Positions 1 through 11,087 are shown, counted from the stretch's first letter. The stretch is 64,000 nt of DNA from Mesorhabditis belari (GCA_958450365.1 CAUEEP010000735.1:749501-813500), one strand, 5' to 3'. Numbers and translations are program-made. The notes: generated from the letters alone by a model not told the origin.

Positions 1-1409
1 AGGCCCAGGCCACATTTCATGGAGGGAAAAGATATTCACTCATTCTTGTCGATGTCGAAACGATTGAGGCAAAGAAGAATGGAGGAAACAAGAAGAATTC
101 GCGAGCTGTTGTCAGTGTGTGAGTTTTTGTTTTGGATTGTCTAGGTTCAAAAATCGAGCTTATGTTTCGATATTTTTAGAAAAGAGCTCATAAATTCTTT
201 TTCTTAACTTTGAAACTTTAAATCTTGAACTGCCTTTCAAGAATATTAGATTGAGGAATACTGTAATTTTGCAGTATCTATAACCATTTCCTAAACCTGT
301 AGAGAAAAGGAACCAAATCTTTGGAGAAAAGGAACCAAATCTGTAGAGAAAAGAAACCAAATCTGTAGAGAAAAGGAAAATCTGTAGAGAAAAGGAACTA
401 ATCTCTAGAGAAAAGGAACCAAATCTTTGGAGAAAAGCAACCAAATCGTTGAAGAAAAGGAACCAAATCTTTGGAGAAAAGGAACCAAATCTGTAGAGAA
501 AAGGAACCAAATCTGTAGAGTAAAGGAACGAAATCTTTGGAGAAAAGGAACCAAATCATTGGAGAAAATGAACCAAATCTGTAGAGAAAAGAAACCAAAT
601 CTGTAGAGAAAAGGAACTAATCTCTAGAGAAAAGGAACCAAATCTTTGGAAAAAAGGAACCAAATCTCTAGAGAAAAGGAACCAAATCGTTGAAGAAAAG
701 GAACCAAATCTGTAGAGAAAAGGAACCAAATCTTTGGAGAAAACAATTCTACTTTTTAGTGAACACCGCGACCCATCAAAAAAATCTGAATACCCGGAAA
801 CACTTGCAGAAGAGAAACGAAAAGGTGGCCGAGTCGGTCGCCAAGTTTCGTTCAAAGACCGACCATTTGTCAAGCATCGAGAATATAAAGATAAAACAAT
901 TGTACTAAATGGGAATTCTGGTGAGACTCATCATAGTTTTTTTCCAAAAGAAAATTTAGATAAAAATTCGCTAAAGAAAGAGTCACCACTAGTTTATCGA
1001 CGACTTTCCACAGTGATCCAAGAGCCGCCTGAGAGCCCAGATACAAAAACTACGGTAAGATAAAACGCTATTCTTTAGCTTGTAACTATTCTTAGGACGA
1101 TGATTAACTTAAAGGTGCTATGAAGCTGTACCAAACTGTCTTAAACGACTTGTTTCAGTGTGTGTTGTCCGATCGAGCATCTCTACTGAGCGAACCGACG
1201 TTGAGTAGTAATTTGTCGTCGGAGAGAACAAATGGAGAGCCAGTTGAAATGAAATCTGTGAGTAAGCTTGCTAATAGTAAATCTATACTTGACTTGAGTC
1301 TAAACTGCTTTTGTCTGAACTGTTTCAGCCAGGCAAAGTCGTGAGCAGGGCTGCATGGGTAATTGAATTCCGGATAATCTGGAAACCGGATAATCTGGAG
1401 ATCGGATAA
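1..1409 (+). CDS. 3' part of an unrecognised multi-exon gene
   Basis: Exons read as 1-118 (entering from the left, frame 3, donor GTGAGT), 760-1054 (acceptor TTTTTAG, donor GTAAGA), 1159-1257 (acceptor TGTTTCAG, donor GTGAGT) and a last piece from 1329. Phases agree at each junction (2, 0, 0). The first exon has an alternating hydrophobic, beta-like stretch (YSLILVDVETIEAKK). The second is hydrophilic and basic (GGRVGRQVSFKDRPFV, then PPESPDTKTT), the third Ser-rich. This looks like a disordered C-terminal tail after a folded domain. From 1329 the gene either stops at TAA 1407-1409, inside a tandem repeat, or splices again after 1340 (GTGAGC). The 641-nt intron 1 is filled by a 22-bp minisatellite. 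I do not recognise the family. Confidence 0.5.
301..748. repeat. 22-bp minisatellite
   Basis: Imperfect direct repeats of a unit like GGAACCAAATCTGTAGAGAAAA, about 20 copies, with variants in the middle (CTTTGGAG, CGTTGAAG). It lies wholly inside an intron and ends about 12 bases before the next 3' splice site. It creates spurious minus-strand open frames rich in FLYRFGSFS. Confidence 0.9.
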
Positions 1410-1545
1410 TCTGGAGATCGGGTCAGCTGGAGATCGGATAATCTGGAGACCAGATAATCTGGAGATCGGGTCAGCTGGAGATCGGATAATCTGGAGACCA
1501 GATAATCTGGAGATCGGATAATCCGGATTTTTAAAATGCTGGATA
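1367..1545. repeat. GATAATCTGGAGATCG-type minisatellite
   Basis: Tandem units of 16-17 bp (CGGATAATCTGGAGAT, with GGGTCAGCTGGAGATC variants). Scattered CCGGATAATCC relatives continue at 1550-1590 and 1960-2070, so the array sits in a larger degenerate repeat. It overlaps the possible end of the upstream gene. Confidence 0.85.
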
Positions 1546-2159
1546 AAATCCGGATACGGATCATTATCCGTATTATCCGGAAAATCCGCATAATTTTTAA
1601 AATTGAATATTCAATGACAAAAACTTGGTTTAACTACTAGTTTGTCTTTGAAAATATAGTAAAATACATTCATATCTTTTGGTAATTGAGATTTTGCAAA
1701 GATTTAAGTCGAAGTCAAGTCAAGGTTCAAGGGCAAAACTTCAAAACTCGACAATTTTTTGAGAAACTTCAAGTGACTTTTCCTTCCCATGAAGCTAAAC
1801 TTGACAAGTTTAATTGAAAAAGAAATAAAATTACACCAAACCCAAAATCTTCCATAAAGTCAACAGCTTTTTGATAAATTGGCGAATAGCTGAACTTGTT
1901 TTAAGGAAATTGACAATTGAAATTGACACTTTCATTCATTAGAAGTCGTTTTCAAGTAGTCTGGATAATCAGGCGCGGAAAATCAAAATTCAACGGACAT
2001 TCCGGATATCCGGATCCGGAGATATGAGCTAGATTATCGGGAATACTCCGGAAAATTCCAGATAATCCGGTTACCTATGCAAGTCATGATTAAATCATTC
2101 TTTGCTTTTAACTCAAGCAAGCTAGGCAAAAGCACATGAAGCTCAAGAAGACAAAACAA

Positions 2160-2272
2160 AGCTAGCTTTGCCTAGCTTTGCCTAGCTTTGCCTAGCTTTG
2201 CCTAGCTTTGCCTAGCTTTGCCTAGCTTTGCCTAGCTTTGCCTAGCTTTGCCTAGCTTTGCCTAGCTTTGCC
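2160..2272. repeat. 10-bp tandem repeat (CCTAGCTTTG)n
   Basis: About 11 near-perfect copies of CCTAGCTTTG. No coding capacity. The low divergence suggests recent expansion. Confidence 0.95.
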
Positions 2273-2330
2273 TATGTGTACACTAAATATGACATCAATA
2301 ATTTAATAATTCTGCCTCTGAACCAGCCAT

Positions 2331-2556
2331 GTTAACTCTGCCCCTTTTACGGTCCATTTGCCGTTGGCAAACTACGAATTTGCTTTTACCTTGACCGGTT
2401 TTATTTGTAAAACGTTGAATTTGCTTTCATTTGATAGAAAATTTGTTTTCGAGTCGAATGAAAGGAAATTCAACGTTTTCTCAAACAAACCCAACTAAGA
2501 TACAAGCAAAATAGATTGCCAACGGCAAACGAACGGAAAAAGGGTTGGAGTTAACA
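2331..2556. mobile_element. Fold-back (MITE-like) element
   Basis: The ends GTTAACTCTGCCCCTTTT and AAAAAGGGTTGGAGTTAAC are inverted copies. Inner blocks also mirror: TTTGCCGTTGGCAA with TTGCCAACGGCAAA, and GTAAAACGTTGAATTTG with AAATTCAACGTTTTCTC. This is a long imperfect palindrome of about 225 bp with no coding capacity. Confidence 0.7.
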
Positions 2557-2808
2557 GGCCTACTCATAAGTACAATACAAGATGACGTCAATCACCATTT
2601 CAGATTCAAGTTGGGCTCAAAGATTGCATAAAAAACGATGATGGCAGTGAGCAAATCGATATTTAACTTTGTTTTGTACAATGATTTAATGTTAGGAAGA
2701 TTTGTCAATAATTTTCTCTGCGCAACGGGTTTTTGAGATTCTTTTTGTTTGATTGGTTTTTATTTGAAGAGTAATAAAGATTCAAATAATCACAACACTA
2801 ACATTTAT

Positions 2809-5800
2809 TCAGAAGTTGACATTGGTGACATTGGTTACCGTAATACTCTTTTGATTCGATGAGCTTATTTTAATCGACGAGGGGCTGGGGAAGATCCATT
2901 CAAAGAATGCTCGTCTCAATTTTGCATTCACAATCAATCCAATATAAGCTTCGCTCAGCGTTGAGCAGTCAGAGGCGAGATTTAGCTGAATTAGCATTCT
3001 TTTAGCTGACAATTTTAAGAAGGCCAGATCTACTATATAAAACTCTGTCTGTCTGTCCGTCCGTCTGACTGTCTTTCTGTCCGTCTGTCTGTCTATCTGT
3101 CTGTCCGTCTGTTTGTCTGTCTGTATGTCTGTCCATCTGTCTGTCTGTCTATCTATCTATCTGCCTATCTGTCTATCTGTTTATCTGTCTGTCTGTTTGC
3201 CTGTCTGTCTGTTTGTCTGTCTGTCTGTCTATCTATCTGTCTGTCTATCCGTCTATCTGTCTGTCTGTCCGTCTGTCTGTCCGTCTGTATGTATGTCTGT
3301 CTGTCTGTATGTTTGTCTGTCTGTCTATCTATCTGTCTGTCTGTCCGTCCGTCTATCTGTCTGCCTGTGCGTCTATCCGTCTATCCGTCTATCTGTCTGT
3401 CCGTCTGTTTGTCTGTCTATCTGTCTATCTGTCTGTCTGTTTGTCTGTTTGTCTGTTTGTCTGTCTGTCTATCTATCTGTCTGTCTGTCTTTCTTTTCAT
3501 TGTAGCCTTATTTACCTTGCTTCCGATTCAATTACGATTCATTTCCAAAAACCCAATAAGAAAAACAAACCGCAAGCAGCTGTGCCGTTGAATCGAATAG
3601 AACAGTTCCCCAATCCTATAAAATTTGCCCAATATTTGCCCAATATTCAGAAAACTCACAATCCAGAACATCAGCGCAAGTTGAACAAAGAGATTCGCCA
3701 AACCGATGAACAGCAGATTGAACTCGAACGATTGCTTTGCGAATCTGAAATCAAAGTATCAATTAAAGTGAAAAAGTAATCGACTAAAGCAACCTTTTCC
3801 CATAGCATCGTAAATAAAAAACTTTTCCCATAATAGCAATATTGATAGCCAGTGAAAATAATGGATAGACATGGCTGAGGCTCTTCTCGGCCCATAGAGA
3901 AATTGGTGCTTGCTAGGAAAGGATGAAGAATGGTCTCGTATTTGGTGATCTCATTACAGTACACCATGTCCATTTAAGTTTTACAGGAAAACAATCAATC
4001 AACCCGGCATTTAGAGTAATTTAAGGGACTTTTAAGATTTAGGAAAACCCCCGAGTAGAAATTTATAGCTAAATCTCTTCTTTTTGTACCATTTACAAAG
4101 CAGAAGAAAGATCTCAATGAAGACTTTTAATCAATAATTTCATTTTAAAAAGTCACGAACGTTGACTCGATCAGTTGCCAAGTATCCATTACCAGAAGGA
4201 ATATAATAACCATTTAAAAAGATAATTTGATAGTTGACGCCAAATGAGAACAGAAATACTGCGATGATTGCGAGCGAAAGGTAGAACGAGCGCCAGATCT
4301 TGAACATTTTTGTGCTTTGCTCAAATTCTGACAAACTTTTAAGTGAAGTAGCGGCATCCAAATCGAAGTGAATCGATTCAAATGCATCAAGATCAACGAT
4401 AACTGTTCGACGTGGAAAGCTGAGCATTGGACCATATAGAAAAAACGGTATGGTAGGATATTTGTTGAAATATTTGTGTAGAAAACGGATGTCACCGGGA
4501 GTTCCTTGGGTTTTAGTGTTATCAAAGTGTTCACATAGGTGCCGAGGTACTAAAGAGGTTCGATTTTATAGGCTTGGTTGTTAAGTCTGCGTTCCGGCCT
4601 TGCCTAGTCAGACTTTACTACAAGTTTAGTCTACTAAAAGCCTCTTGGCTCACAAGAAGTCGGTTATCGGACATTTGATAAGCCCCACTCCTTTTCCCAT
4701 TGACAATCCAACTTTGAGCTCAAATATCTTGGTGTTGGGTTGTCCGATTTAAATATTCTTGGTATCATTAGATACGCCAAGTCTTTCTCTCTCGATTGGC
4801 ACAAAAACTATTTAAATTGTACAACCCAACACCAAGATATTTGAGCTCAAAGTTAGATTGACAATGGTAAAGGGACGGGGCGCGTATAAAAGGTCGTCAC
4901 AATCTAAGAAATCATACTGGGTTCTGGCCGGGCTACGGACTTGCCATTGGCACTCCAACTTTGAACTCAAATATCTTGGTGCTGGGCCGTCCAATTTCAA
5001 TAGTAATTGACCAAGAGAGAAAGGCGGCGCATCAAAGAAAAAAAATTAAATGGCGCAAAAAAAAAGAGGCGAGGGGGAAAGGTCACAAACAAAATAGTTG
5101 GCTTTTTGTTTTTTGATTTGTCTTCTTTAAGCTAAACGGGTTATTAATTGTTATGATTATATGCTCATCTACTATATGTAAAAGAGCTGTGCCTGCCTGT
5201 CTGTGCGCACTACTCCCCCGAACCCAGCGGGCCATTTTAAATGCCTTATGGTTAATTTGCCTTAGAATTTTATGTAGTTGTGCAACATGCTTTTAAATTT
5301 TTAAAAAACCAAAAATGCCAATGCGGGCAGGAGTCGAACCCGGGCCGTGTGGGCTAGAGACAAGTGCGGTCGCACTTGTCATCTTCTAGAGCATAGCCGA
5401 GTGGTTAACGCGCGCGTCTCTCAAACAAACGGAAGTAGAGGTCGCGGATTCGACTCCTCTCGACTCCAATTCTTTTGCTTTTTGCTCCAAAAACTTTTTG
5501 TGCTGCTTTGGTGCTGGGTTGTCGAACTTTAACCCATTCGAAACCGCAGCGTTTTTTCTTTTTTTTCGTCTACGGACCAAGCCCTTTTTTGACATTTTTG
5601 ACTCCGAAGCAGTTTATTTATGGTTGGAAAGATGGAAGAAAGTCTCCTACACCATTCATTTTTGATGAAGAACGATTTGGATTTGACTTCAGTACTTTTC
5701 AAGATCCTATCGATTATTGTTCTTATTTTATCGACGACAATATTTTAATAGGCGAATCTAATAAACATGGAAAAAGGAAAACAAACTGGCGGATTTCGAT

Positions 5801-6710
5801 GCAAAGTCTTTCAAGCCTTCCTGGCTTCAAATGGGAACGTCAAATACCGAGGATTCGGACTACTGGAGTAGCAGGCCTGGATTAGGAGGATTTTCCCACA
5901 TGTCCCACATTATGTCAAGAGCAAAATTTGAATCTATTCTTCGCAACCTGCGTTTTTGTGATAATGAACTGGATCCTGCAGGAGATTGGCTTTATAAGAT
6001 TAGAGCTATTATGGAACATTTCAATGCAAAACCAGAGACTGCATTGATTCCGGGTAAATATGAAACATCTTTTCTGCCCACGTAATTTGTAGATCTGCTA
6101 CAATTGGAATATACTGTAATGCTGAAAACAGCAAAAAGCAATTAATTGGAAAATAGCTCAATTAGCGCTGCAGCGAATAATCGCTGCAGCGGTCCGTTCC
6201 CGAGTTTTTGCTGCAGCGATTATTCGCTGCAGAAGTTTCGAATGGGTTAATTTGCTAGGTATCATTAGATGCACTCTGTCGATTGGTACAAAAACTACAA
6301 AACACCCCTCACCGAGTTGTGTTTCGTACTCTATACAAATCAACTCTAAACTTGTGCTGTTTAAGTTATTACTGCAAAAATTTATGATGATTTGAAAGCT
6401 CTCGAGTTCCGCTATGTTTTCGTAAAAAGTTTACAGAAAAATGTTTAACGGGAAGAAAATAGTCTGATAGTTTGTCATTTTGTAGTTTGTAAGGGGCCCA
6501 TCTCTAGTTTAAATGCCCTGGCCCGGTCGGGACTGATATCCTTGGATTTCTATCTACCCAAGAACTTACCACAATCAAAGCAAAAGAGTAGACTCGATAG
6601 AATGAGTTGGCTAGCAATTGTCTATTCCGTAGAATGCAGATAATTAGTAGTAGATTGAGAATAGCTGATGGGATTCCGTAAGCCAAGTAAATGATGAATT
6701 GGGATAACAT
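2809..6710 (-). CDS. Nematode 7-TM chemoreceptor, srv/srg-like, copy 1
   Basis: Six exons (minus strand): 6570-6710, 4337-4549, 4161-4298, 3794-3912, 3660-3744 and 2809-2985. Together they give 290 aa with all phases consistent. Exon 1 holds TM1 (YGIPSAILNLLLIICILRN). Exon 2 carries NTLITLKPKELP and the end of TM3 (LMHLNRFTS). Exons 3-5 hold TM4-6 (FGVNYQIIFLNGYY; HVYPLFSLAINIA; NLLFIGLANLFVQLALMFW). Exon 6 holds TM7 (EAYIGLIVNAKLRR) and a Ser/Asn-rich tail. Size and layout match nematode-specific serpentine receptors, which are chemosensory and found in ciliary membranes. The choice of srv over srg is from memory of family motifs. Intron 2 is only 38 nt with an unusual TTCAAG acceptor, and two donors are weak (GTTCGT, GTTGCT). 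Introns 1 and 5 hold transposons and a satellite. The paralogue at 7.0-10.6 kb shares all exon boundaries. Confidence 0.85.
3028..3494 (-). repeat. (CTGT/CCGT)n tetranucleotide satellite on a SINE tail
   Basis: About 455 bp of CTGT, CCGT, CTAT and CTTT units. On its left it abuts ATCTACTATATAAAACTCTG, which in reverse complement matches the tail of the SINEs at 45 and 47 kb (a tetranucleotide array followed by a tatatagta end). It lies in the last intron of the chemoreceptor. Its long open frames (Ser/Cys/Leu/Val repeats) are artefacts. Confidence 0.9.
4672..5035. mobile_element. Palindromic element family B, copy 1
   Basis: Inverted arms built from blocks such as TTTGAGCTCAAATATCTTGG and ATCATTAGATGCGCCAAG, with their mirror images. 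Full copies carry a GC-box-like GGGGCGGGGC next to TATAAAAGG; here it is GGGACGGGGCGCGTATAAAAGG-like at about 4873-4893. It lies in intron 1 of the chemoreceptor. Other copies are at about 5.5/6.25, 8.4, 10.2, 11.1 and 33.8 kb. Confidence 0.8.
5168..5400 (-). mobile_element. tRNA-derived SINE, minus strand
   Basis: Read on the minus strand, a tRNA-like B-box (GGGTTCGACTCC at about 5330-5345) is followed by an AT-rich body. It ends in a short GACAGGCAGG-type tail and a tatagtagat terminus. This is the same layout as the SINEs at 45 and 47 kb. The tRNA part is too degenerate to fold as a gene. Confidence 0.55.
5388..5468 (+). pseudogene. tRNA(Leu)-like sequence, degenerate
   Basis: It has an A-box-like TAGCCGAGTGGTTAACGCG and a B-box-like GATTCGACTCC, and the spacing resembles tRNA-Leu. 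The 5' flank does not pair with the 3' end CTCGACTCC and the T-stem is broken. I read it as a tRNA-derived repeat head, not a working tRNA. Confidence 0.45.
5529..6250 (+). mobile_element. Defective piggyBac element with TTAA target duplication
   Basis: Bounded by TTAA (5529-5532 and 6247-6250) with inverted ends CCCATTCGAAAC and GTTTCGAATGGG. This is the insertion hallmark of piggyBac transposons. Inside are two overlapping frames: about 5600-5870 (FDFSTFQDPIDYCSYFIDDN) and 5831-6085 (SRAKFESILRNLRFCDN, then DWLYKIRAIMEHFN). These correspond to the N-terminal half of a piggyBac (DDE_Tnp_1_7) transposase, broken by a frameshift and cut before the catalytic core. The right part carries an internal inverted repeat of CTGCAGCGATTATTCGCTGCAG type. 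The element splits a family-B repeat: its flanks read continuously as GGTTGTCGAACTTTAA and TTTGCTAGGTATCATT. Confidence 0.85.
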
Positions 6711-7036
6711 TCTTCAAATCTACAAACTTCTGTGACAAGGTTTATGCTATATATCTCGTTTAAATGATAAATCTATAGTATCAATGTTCAAGTCGAACAC
6801 TTTGTAGTCTCAAAATTGAAAAATGGAGCTCTTGAAAACATCGCTTTGTCCGTGATTGCTAATTTCCTCCAATTTCCTATTGAACTCAACGAAAGAGGAA
6901 ACATTTTCCTTTTTCTTTCTATTCTAATTCTCCTTTTTAGCTCCTGATCATTGTTGCTGGATTTTTTATTTAAAAACTGAAGACAATTTAAAGGAATACT
7001 GTACTTTTGTGCTATTTTGATTGATTCATAAAAAAT

Positions 7037-10000
7037 TTATCTTTGTTGCGCTGAATAAAGCGATCTCGAGGCACTGCTTTCAAAATTGATTTTGCTTTTG
7101 ATCGATGAAGGGAGGATCCATGAAAAGAATGTTTTTCTCAATGTTCCATTCACAATCAATCCAATATAAGCTTCGACTAATGTTGTACCGTCAGAAGCAA
7201 GATTGTGCTGAAATTGGTAACTCAAACTATTGGATTGGTGAATTGAAAACTGCGGGCTATTGTCATATGTGACAGTTTGAGCACTTTCTTCAAAAGAAAC
7301 CCATTTTGGTGTCAATGGAAAAGTTGTAGAGAATCAAAAATCAAGCTTATATCCAAATTTTCAGAACGAAAGTGCTCAAACTGGGCTGACAGCTGACATC
7401 TCCAGTCCTCCATTTTTGAGTCTCACACTTGTCTCACACACAAACCAAAATCCTACAACGAAAGAGCTTATCTAATAGTAAAAGTACTATAAGAAAAGAC
7501 AAACCACAAGCAGTTGTGCTGTTGGATCGAATAGTAGAGAACCCCAATCCTAGGAATTTAGTGATTCATTCATTTAGGAGAGAACTCACAATCCAAAACA
7601 TGAGCCCAAGTTGAACAAAGAGATTCGCCAAGCAGATGAACAAAAGGTTGAGTTCGATCGAATGGGTCCCAAAGCTGAAAGTAATAAAGCTTAGCGCTTC
7701 AGATGAAGCTTAGCGCTCGATGGCTTAGCGCTTCAGATGAAGCTTAGCGCTTCAGATGAAGCTTAGCGCTTCAGATGAAGCTTAGCGCTTCAGATGAAGC
7801 TTAGCGCTTCAGATGAAGCTTAGCGCTTCAGATGAAGCTTAGCGCTTCAGATGAAGCAGCGCTCAGATGAGCAGCGCTCAGATGAAGCTTAGCGCTCAGA
7901 TGAAGCTAGCGCTCAGATGAAGCTAGCGCTCAGATGAAGCTAGCCTCAGATGGCGCGCTCAGATAGCAGCGCTCGGGCGCGCTTCAGATGAAGCTTAGCG
8001 CTCAGATGAAGCTTAGCGCTCAGATGAAGCTTAGCGCTTCAGATGAGCGGCGCCAGATGAAGCAGCGCTTCAGATGAAGCTTAGCGCTTCAGATGGCTTG
8101 CGCTTCAGAGAAGCTAGCGCTTCAGATGAAGCGGCGCTCGTGAAGCTTAGCGCTCAGATGAAGCTTAGCGCTTCAGATGAAGCTTGGGGCGCTTCAGGAA
8201 AACCTGGCGCTTCAGGATAAACCTGGCGCTTCAGAGAAGCTTAGCGCTTCAGATGAAGCTTAGCGCTTCGTGAAGCTGGCGCTTCAGGTACCTGCGCTTC
8301 AGGATCCTGCGCTTCGGCTGGCTCTGCTGGCCATAGCTGAGCTCATAGCTGAGCGCTTCAGATGAAAACTGGCGTTAAACCAGGTTATCGAACTCTCCGC
8401 CTCTTTTGCCATTGATAATCCAACATTGAGCTCAAATCTCTTGGTGTTGGGTTGTCCAAGTTAAATATTCTTAGTATCATTAGATGCGCCAAGTCTTTCT
8501 CTGTCGATTGGTAGAAAAACTATTTCAATTCAACAGTCCGACATCAAGATATTTGAGCTCAAAGTTGGATTGCCGATGGCAAAGGGGGCGGGGCGCGTAT
8601 AAAAGGTCATCTGATCTGATAAGCCCCGCCCCTTTGCCATTGGCAATCCAACTTTGAGCTCAAGTATCTTGATGTCGGGCTGTCCAATTGAAATAGTCTC
8701 TCTACCAATCGACAGAGAAAGACTTGGCGCATCTAATGATGCTAAGAATATTTAACTTGGACAACCCAACACCAAGAGATTTGAGCTCAATGTTGGATTA
8801 TCAATGGCAAAGGAGGCAGGACTGATGTCCCACAAACGTTAAACCTGGCATAGTAGGCCAATCGAGACTTACGTTTTTCCAATGCATCGCAGATAAAGCA
8901 TTTTTGAGACAGTTGCAAGATTGATGAGAAATGAAAGTAATGGATAGACATGCATCAATACCTTTTCTGCCCACAAAGAAATTGGGGCTTGCTAAAGGTG
9001 AGAGATGTTTCAAATCATCGGTACATCTAGTGCATTTTAGAGTTTGCCACTTAAAAGCACAGGACCGTAAGCGCAGTACTCAAGGTTAGAGTCAAACAAA
9101 TCAAATCGTTCAAATCATACTTTCTAAAAACATCACAATGGAAGAATATGGTCAAGAAAAGGAGAAGAACACGAACTACGTTCTAGAAAAGTTTATTTCC
9201 TTTATATTTCCGATATTTGAAACAATTTATAGCTTTTTTTATGCGCACATCTTTTAGAAAAAATGATTTAATGGGAAGAAACTCTACTCAAAATCATTTT
9301 ATTAATCATTATCAGCTTTATAAAAGGCTTTAAAGTTAACCAACGTTGACTCGATCTGTTGGCGCATATCCATTTTCAACAGGAACATAATAGCCAGTTA
9401 GAAAAATAATCTGATAGTTGAATCCAAATCCCAAAAGGAATACCCCAATAGTGGCACGCCGTAGATTGGTTTGCTTCCATAGCTGTAAAAAGTTAAACGT
9501 AAAGAAGCTAGGTGCAAGCCCTTTACCAACCTTAGCATGCAGCATTGGGAACCAAACCGAAGTGAAACGATTTAAATGCATAAGAATCAGAGCAAGCTGT
9601 TCGACATGAAAAGCTGAACATTGCCACATATAGAAAAGACGAAATGGTGGGAAATTTGTGGAGATATCCGTATAGAAGTTGACAGTCGATGGGAGCTCTT
9701 TGGGCTTCAATGTTATCCACGTGTTCAAATGTGTGGCAAGGTACTGAGATACTTGTTTAAGGACTGGTTTGTTTAATTAAAAGGGTGTTTTGTTATAAAA
9801 GTAGGCCCTGGCTTGGTTACAAAATAAAAAAAGCCAAGAAAGATTCTGAACCTTGCGCAAAACTCCTCCAAACAGGTTAGGCTTGAAGTTGAAGTTGAAA
9901 TTTATCTCTAGCAATCAGCTTTAACTTTATTTGCTAAGAATCAGAAAAAGCGTGTCTAGGGGTTATTTTTGACGCTGATCACGAAACACATGTTTTTAGC

Positions 10001-10645
10001 TCAAGGTTTCTGCCAACGGAAACTAACGAAGCGTGAAAACAGCCATTTTTTGGTCCTGCCGCCCTTTACTAAAATAGCTGTAAAAACTTTTAGAAAAGAG
10101 AGATCTCAAAACGGTTTTTACCAATCGATCCGTCTTGAATTCAGCTTTTGGATGAGCTATAAAACGCCAAAATTGGACAAATTTAAGGTACTCTCCCAAA
10201 AAATCGGCAAGGACTTTTCCATCAACCCAATATTTCAATTGGACAGCCCGACATCAAGATATTTGAGCTCAAAGTTGGATTGCCAATGGCGGGGCGCGTA
10301 TCAAATGCTCAAATATCTTGGTGCTGGGCCGTCCAATATCAATAGTAATTGTACCAATCGACAGCGAAAGACTTGGCGCATCTAATGATAATGGCGAAGA
10401 GGGCGGGACACGTATAAAAGGCTATCAGACATCTGATAAGCCCAGTCCCTTTTATTTTTATCTCTACAGCAATCAGCTTTAACTTTTGCCATAAATCCAC
10501 CTACCACAATGAGCACAAAGACGTAAACCCGATAGAATGAGTTAGCCAATAGAAGTTTATTTCGAAGAATACAAATAATCAGTAATAGATTTAAAATAGC
10601 TGATGGAACTCCGTAAATTAAATAAATGATGAATTGGGTTAACAT
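7037..10645 (-). CDS. Nematode 7-TM chemoreceptor, srv/srg-like, copy 2
   Basis: Exons (minus strand): 10505-10645, 9531-9743, 9345-9482, 8873-8991, 7590-7674 and 7037-7207. They give 288 aa, phase-consistent throughout. Each exon matches its partner in copy 1 exactly in length, except the last. TM1 is YGVPSAILNLLLIICILRN; exon 2 has NTWITLKPKELP and HLNRFTSVWFP. Exon 3 holds FGFNYQIIFLTGYYVP, exon 4 HVYPLLSFLINLATV, exon 5 NLLFICLANLFVQLGLMFW and exon 6 EAYIGLIVNGTLRK. The ATG at 10643-10645 was chosen because copy 1 starts at the equivalent site; an in-frame upstream ATG exists at 10736-10738. Intron 2 is 48 nt and introns 2 and 3 have weak GTTGGT donors. Intron 4 is filled by a 19-bp minisatellite and a family-B palindrome. 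The likely role is chemosensation at the ciliary membrane. Confidence 0.85.
7686..8375. repeat. 19-bp minisatellite (AGCTTAGCGCTTCAGATGA)n
   Basis: Homogeneous at the left (7715-7850), then increasingly degenerate: units lose bases (GCAGCGCTCAGATGA) and drift to GGCGCTTCAGGATAAACCT. This is a polarity of decay across one array, located in intron 4 of chemoreceptor copy 2. Confidence 0.9.
8385..8822. mobile_element. Palindromic element family B, copy 3
   Basis: A long palindrome of about 435 bp. The left arm has TTTGCCATTGATAATCCAAC and the right arm the mirror GTTGGATTATCAATGGCAAA. The centre, near 8580-8640, has GGGGGCGGGGCGCGTATAAAAG followed by its own mirror. It ends 50 bp before exon 4 of the chemoreceptor. 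Confidence 0.85.
10225..10445. mobile_element. Family B element, partial copy 4
   Basis: It holds TTTGAGCTCAAAGTTGGATT, AAATATCTTGGTGCTGGGC, the AGACTTGGCGCATCTAATGA block and a GGGCGGGACACGTATAAAAG motif. It lies in intron 1 of chemoreceptor copy 2 and is shorter than other copies, apparently an internal deletion. Confidence 0.7.
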
Positions 10646-11087
10646 TTCAACAAAAGATGGTTGTAAGCTTTTGGAAAATGTGCAAAATCTTCTATTTTTT
10701 TCTTCTATTGGCCAAAATGGCCCTTTAAAAAGTAGCAATTAAGCAAACCGATAGAAGTATTTTGAAAAACTTTGTAAAATTATAGTCTTCTTTTTTAGAT
10801 CAAGCAGTGGAAGTGTGGGTGTAAAATGCAAATTTTTTTTTTAGAAAATAGTAGTTTATGAAAGCTAGCAACAAACACTATATTTAACAAAAAGTATATT
10901 TGAATTCAATCCTTTCGCTTTATTTTGTGAGCTATTGACAGTTTACCAACATTCCAGGGGCTAACAAATAGCTGGTTTAATGTTTTCAAAGAATTTCAAC
11001 GAATTTCAAGAGCCGGGTTGGCAAAATCTCTACATTTCTAGGCCAATCAAAAAAAGCCAACTATTTTGATTGTGGTGACCTTTTATA

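Noticed and set aside
160..873. Several minus-strand frames rich in FLYRFGSFS
   Set aside because: Produced by the 22-bp intronic minisatellite.
3113..3779. Open frames of 100-188 codons rich in Ser, Cys, Leu, Val
   Set aside because: Translation of the CTGT satellite inside a receptor intron; the open end overlaps a minus-strand exon in antisense.
5388..5468. Functional tRNA-Leu gene
   Set aside because: The acceptor stem does not pair and the T-stem is broken; it belongs to a SINE neighbourhood. The same reasoning applies to the other tRNA-like units.
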